The position numbers and the translations under genes are program-made. The notes under the pieces are model-generated. The model saw nothing but the letters and a program-made list of their open reading frames with translations. It searched no databases and was not told the origin of the DNA. This document shows, piece after piece, positions 24,464-27,032 of a stretch of 27,032 bases of DNA (within the stretch, counting starts at the first letter, position 1; every line of letters starts with the position of its first letter). Source of the DNA: Bacteroidota bacterium (GTDB taxonomy: Bacteria > Bacteroidota > Bacteroidia > UKL13-3); the NCBI GenBank assembly GCA_010027395.1, contig RGVD01000006.1:1-27032 (forward strand), read 5' to 3'.

Positions 24464-25717
24464 TTATTCTTCAAACTTTTTTAGAATCACAGAAGCGTTA
24501 TGTCCACCAAAACCAAAGGTGTTGCTTAGGGCATATTTCACTTCTCTGTGTTGAGCCTTATTAAATGTTAAATTCAATTTAGGATCAAAGGCAGGGTCAT
24601 CAGTAAAATGGTTGATGGTTGGTGGAATAATTCCTTTGGTGATAGCCAATATACTAGCTATGGCTTCAATGGCACCTGCACCACCTAATAAATGGCCTGT
24701 CATTGATTTGGTGGAACTAATGTTTAAATTATAAGCATGATCACCAAATATAGTTTGAATAGCTTTTATTTCCTGAGGGTCGCCCAGCGGAGTAGAAGTT
24801 CCGTGAACATTAATATAATCGATTTTCGAAGCTTGAATACCAGCATCCGCCAATGCTACTCGCATTACGTTAGCTGCACCTAGTCCTTCAGGGTGTGGAG
24901 CTGTCATGTGATAGGCATCTGCAGTGGCACCATAGCCCACTACTTCGGCATAAATTTTAGCACCACGAGCTTTTGCATGCTCATATTCTTCTAGAATCAA
25001 AGCGCCTGCACCTTCGCCTAAAACGAAACCATCACGGTTTGCGTCAAATGGACGAGAAGCTGTTTCAGGGCTATCGTTTCTTTCGGAAAGTGCTTTCATG
25101 GAGTTGAAACCTCCCATAGCTGCTTCGTTAACTACTGCCTCAGACCCACCAGTTAGGATGGCATCTGCTCTGCCTGACTGGATGTACATAAATGCATCTC
25201 CAATGGCATTGGTTGAAGTGGCACAAGCTGATACTACTGCAAAGTTTGGCCCTCTAAATCCGTATTTAATTGACAATAAGCCTGCGGCTATATCGGCAAT
25301 CATCATTGGGATAAAAAAAGGGCTGAAACGAGGTGTTCCATCTCCTTTAACAAAGGCTGATACTTCATCCAAAAAGGTTTTTAAGCCTCCGATACCTGAG
25401 CCCCAAATAACCCCTACACGGTCTTTGTCAATTGTTTCAAGGTTTAATCCACTGTCAATAACTGCTTCGTCACTGGTGATGACTGCAAATTGCGTGTATC
25501 TATCCATACGCCTAGCCTCCTTTTTATCGATAAACTGAAGCACGTCAAGATTCTTAACCTCACAGGCAAATTTTGTTTTGAACTTAGATACGTCAAATTG
25601 AGTAACTGGTGCTGCACCACTTACTCCATTTGACAATCCATTCCAATACTCCTGAAGATTATTACCAATGGGAGTTACAGCACCAAGGCCTGTAACAACA
25701 ACTCTGCGGATTGGCAT
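24464..25717 (-). CDS. fabF: Beta-ketoacyl-ACP synthase II
   Basis: This enzyme condenses malonyl-ACP with acyl-ACP in fatty-acid elongation. The 417-residue product is a full-length thiolase-fold protein with the Cys-His-His triad: Cys165 in VVSACATSTN, His305 in NVHGTSTPLGD and His342 in SMTGHLLGGAGAIE. Lys337 (STKS) is in the conserved place. The N-terminus RRVVVTGLGAVTPIGNN and C-terminal NTFGFGGHNASVILKKFEE fit FabF rather than FabB by family pattern. It lies 36 bases after acpP and 12 bases before rnc on the minus strand, the usual order in Bacteroidota, so one operon is likely. Confidence 0.95.
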   Translation of the reverse strand: MPIRRVVVTGLGAVTPIGNNLQEYWNGLSNGVSGAAPVTQFDVSKFKTKFACEVKNLDVLQFIDKKEARRMDRYTQFAVITSDEAVIDSGLNLETIDKDRVGVIWGSGIGGLKTFLDEVSAFVKGDGTPRFSPFFIPMMIADIAAGLLSIKYGFRGPNFAVVSACATSTNAIGDAFMYIQSGRADAILTGGSEAVVNEAAMGGFNSMKALSERNDSPETASRPFDANRDGFVLGEGAGALILEEYEHAKARGAKIYAEVVGYGATADAYHMTAPHPEGLGAANVMRVALADAGIQASKIDYINVHGTSTPLGDPQEIKAIQTIFGDHAYNLNISSTKSMTGHLLGGAGAIEAIASILAITKGIIPPTINHFTDDPAFDPKLNLTFNKAQHREVKYALSNTFGFGGHNASVILKKFEE

Positions 25718-25753
25718 GTAGGAATTTTTTTGGATAAGGTTTAATTTAAGTTT

Positions 25754-25996
25754 TTACTTGGGTTGTAGGTTGCTTTCTATGTAAGAAACTGCTTGCCCAA
25801 CTGTACCAATTTTCTCAGCCTGATCGTCTGGTATGGCAATGTTAAATTCTTTTTCAAATTCCATGATTAGTTCAACAGTGTCTAAAGAATCTGCGCCTAA
25901 ATCGTTGGTGAAACTCGCTTCATCGTTGATTTCCGCTTCTTCTACACCTAGCTTGTCCATAATGATGGTTTTTACTCTTCCTCTGATGTCTGACAT
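25754..25996 (-). CDS. acpP: Acyl carrier protein
   Basis: This small acidic carrier protein of 80 residues holds acyl chains on a phosphopantetheine arm attached to Ser37 in NDLGADSLDTVELIMEFEKEF. Helix II following the serine is typical of fatty-acid ACPs. It is the first gene of the acpP-fabF-rnc operon and is divergent from the IPExxxVDY-like gene. The intergenic region of 106 bases is very AT-rich. A clear TAnnTTTG box was found only for the divergent gene, not for acpP. Confidence 0.97.
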   Translation of the reverse strand: MSDIRGRVKTIIMDKLGVEEAEINDEASFTNDLGADSLDTVELIMEFEKEFNIAIPDDQAEKIGTVGQAVSYIESNLQPK

Positions 25997-26070
25997 TTTA
26001 GTTAATATTTAATTAGTGACTGCAAATAAATAAGATTTTTAATAAAAAACATAAATTTTAAATCATCCTT

Positions 26071-26078
26071 TATTTTTG
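26071..26078 (+). promoter_or_regulatory. -7 promoter element upstream of the IPExxxVDY-like gene
   Basis: TATTTTTG matches TAnnTTTG exactly and lies 24 bases before the ATG at 26103. No TTG is found at the proper upstream distance, so it is a partial match. Its presence argues against the alternative TTG start at 26076. Confidence 0.4.
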
Positions 26079-26102
26079 TTGCACCTAAATAATCACTTAA
26101 AT

Positions 26103-26699
26103 ATGTCAATTCCCAAAAAGTTAAGCTTAGATATAGAGCAGGAAGCAGAGATTTCATTGTTTGGAATTGTGTGCGACAAAAAAATATCAAAACTAGCTTG
26201 GCTGATAAATAACACAGGCCTATACGATTTTGAAAAAATAGATGATCTTGATTTAACAGGCTATAATCCAGCTGATATTAATAGCTATATGCGCATGCAA
26301 AGTGTGGATGAAGAAAATCACCTCACTTATATTTTGGTGGAAAATAAAAATGAAAAAAGATACCTAGCTGCTGAATTGAAAAGCCTAAACTACCTATTAA
26401 TAGTTAAAGGGGGCTTGGATTTTTTTGTGGCTGATGATTTTATTAAAAGTATCCAAAAAATTCCTGAAATAAAATTTATAAGCAGCATTGAGCCTGAAAA
26501 ACTGAAGTCGAATTTGAGTTTGATTGCTTTTGTTCCAAATCTTTATCAAAATGAAGCCAAAGAGCATGCCACCCAAATGGGCAAAGTGCGCTACATTATC
26601 GCTAGGGTTGTTAGATATACCTTGGTACAATTCAGCAGCACCATAAAAAAACACAAAGTATTTAGCTTTGATAGGGAAGGGGAAAAACAACATGATTAA
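26103..26699 (+). CDS. IPExxxVDY-family-like protein with an extended C-terminus
   Basis: The 198-residue frame starts at the ATG at 26103 (MSIPKKLSLDIEQEAEISLFGI). Its position divergent from acpP and its pattern (FGIVCDKKISKLAWLINN, YILVENKNEKRYLAAELKSLNYLLIVKG) match the IPExxxVDY family of Bacteroidota, whose function is not known. The family motif itself has become AAELKSLNY. The segment recognisable as family-like ends near LSLIAF at about 26531. The remaining 56 residues are antisense to conserved rhomboid codons and look like read-through of a lost stop. It is probably cytoplasmic, with no signal or membrane segment. The coding end of this gene is therefore uncertain. Confidence 0.65.
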   Translation: MSIPKKLSLDIEQEAEISLFGIVCDKKISKLAWLINNTGLYDFEKIDDLDLTGYNPADINSYMRMQSVDEENHLTYILVENKNEKRYLAAELKSLNYLLIVKGGLDFFVADDFIKSIQKIPEIKFISSIEPEKLKSNLSLIAFVPNLYQNEAKEHATQMGKVRYIIARVVRYTLVQFSSTIKKHKVFSFDREGEKQHD

Positions 26700-27032
26700 T
26701 TCTGTGTTTGGAAACAGCATGCCAAAACCCAACAATAAGCCAAACACCGCGCCACTGGCACCCACCACAGGTACATTCATTTTGGCTTGTACCAACATCT
26801 CAGCTATTTGTTTTGAGTTGGCAATGTATTCAGGGTTTTGCTTTTGTTGATACCAAGCTTCTGTAAATTGTTGTATCAAGGTATTGTCGGCATACTTGCC
26901 TTGTTGATTGATGAAGACTCTGAAATTTTCGAAAGTAGGGTTGCTTACATAGTTGCCTACTTGCTCTTGCAAATGTGAAATCTCATACCAATTTACACCC
27001 AAATGCAAGAAGGCCGCACCTAATCCAGTTAC
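26397..27032 (-). CDS. Rhomboid family intramembrane serine protease, partial (5' end beyond window)
   Basis: The frame is open to the window edge (upstream residues VTGLGAAFLHLGVNWYEI), so the start is outside. An apparent TTG start at 27008 is an internal leucine. Catalytic signatures are VVGASGAVFGLLLGF (Ser codon 26754-26756) and NVAHFAHLGGMLFGF (His codon 26577-26579), with FFYGAAELYQG between. A hydrophilic loop of about 60 residues (NPTFENFRVFINQQG to AEMLVQAK) precedes the serine helix, as in larger Bacteroidota rhomboids. The final membrane helix ends near ILIKIW (26535). The next 45 residues (NKSNQTQIRLQF to APFNY) are antisense to the IPExxxVDY-like gene and may be an unnatural extension. 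Confidence 0.85.
   Translation of the reverse strand, partial: VTGLGAAFLHLGVNWYEISHLQEQVGNYVSNPTFENFRVFINQQGKYADNTLIQQFTEAWYQQKQNPEYIANSKQIAEMLVQAKMNVPVVGASGAVFGLLLGFGMLFPNTELIMLFFPFPIKAKYFVFFYGAAELYQGISNNPSDNVAHFAHLGGMLFGFILIKIWNKSNQTQIRLQFFRLNAAYKFYFRNFLDTFNKIISHKKIQAPFNY

Noticed and set aside
25098..25538. Plus-strand open frame of 146 codons inside fabF
   Set aside because: It is antisense to highly conserved fabF codons, including the active-site region, so it is a shadow frame.

Overview
This AT-rich window looks like a piece of a Bacteroidota chromosome. The evidence is an acpP-fabF-rnc cluster with a divergent IPExxxVDY-like gene, a metalloprotease with a type IX secretion C-terminal sorting domain, a PorV/PorQ-like outer-membrane protein, a carboxypeptidase-regulatory-domain TonB-dependent receptor, an absence of purine-rich ribosome binding sites, and repeated promoters of the TTG / TAnnTTTG type. 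I cannot name genus or species.

Layout. 1-2220 (minus): three tightly packed surface-glycan genes (glycosyltransferase, FkbM-like methyltransferase-fold protein, SAM methyltransferase cut by the window edge). 2362-8635: mostly housekeeping, including an AnsA/Rhizobium-etli-type L-asparaginase, a Tat-signal Mn-type superoxide dismutase followed by a MazG-like pyrophosphohydrolase, serC-serA for serine synthesis, a small outer-membrane protein, a rhomboid protease and a YfcE-type phosphodiesterase. 8716-10923: a secreted M43 metalloprotease, followed by a frameshifted, truncated paralogue joined to an unrelated gene tail and a strong terminator.

11485-13922 is the accessory-like part: tRNA-Ser(UGA), an integrase remnant without its catalytic domain, short repeats, a Fic protein with operator-like repeats on its promoter, and about 300 bp of chained palindromes with no gene. 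13923-15918: an extended SDR reductase and a DUF1330 protein, divergent from an HxlR regulator across a promoter carrying repeated TTTGCAAGT boxes. 16135-23518: TonB-dependent receptor, SprT-like zinc protein, orphan histidine kinase, NHL-type lipoprotein and PorV-like protein. 23717-27032: rnc, fabF, acpP, then an IPExxxVDY-like protein converging on a second rhomboid protease, which is cut by the window end. The last two reading frames overlap by 303 bp.

How genes work together: SerC and SerA are consecutive enzymes of serine synthesis. AcpP and FabF act together in fatty-acid elongation. HxlR probably controls DUF1330 and perhaps the SDR. The Fic protein probably represses itself. I do not see a complete new defence or mobile system. 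The most unexplained items are the palindrome chain (13587-13881), the autoregulated Fic gene beside a decayed tRNA-linked element, and the convergent gene overlap at the right end.
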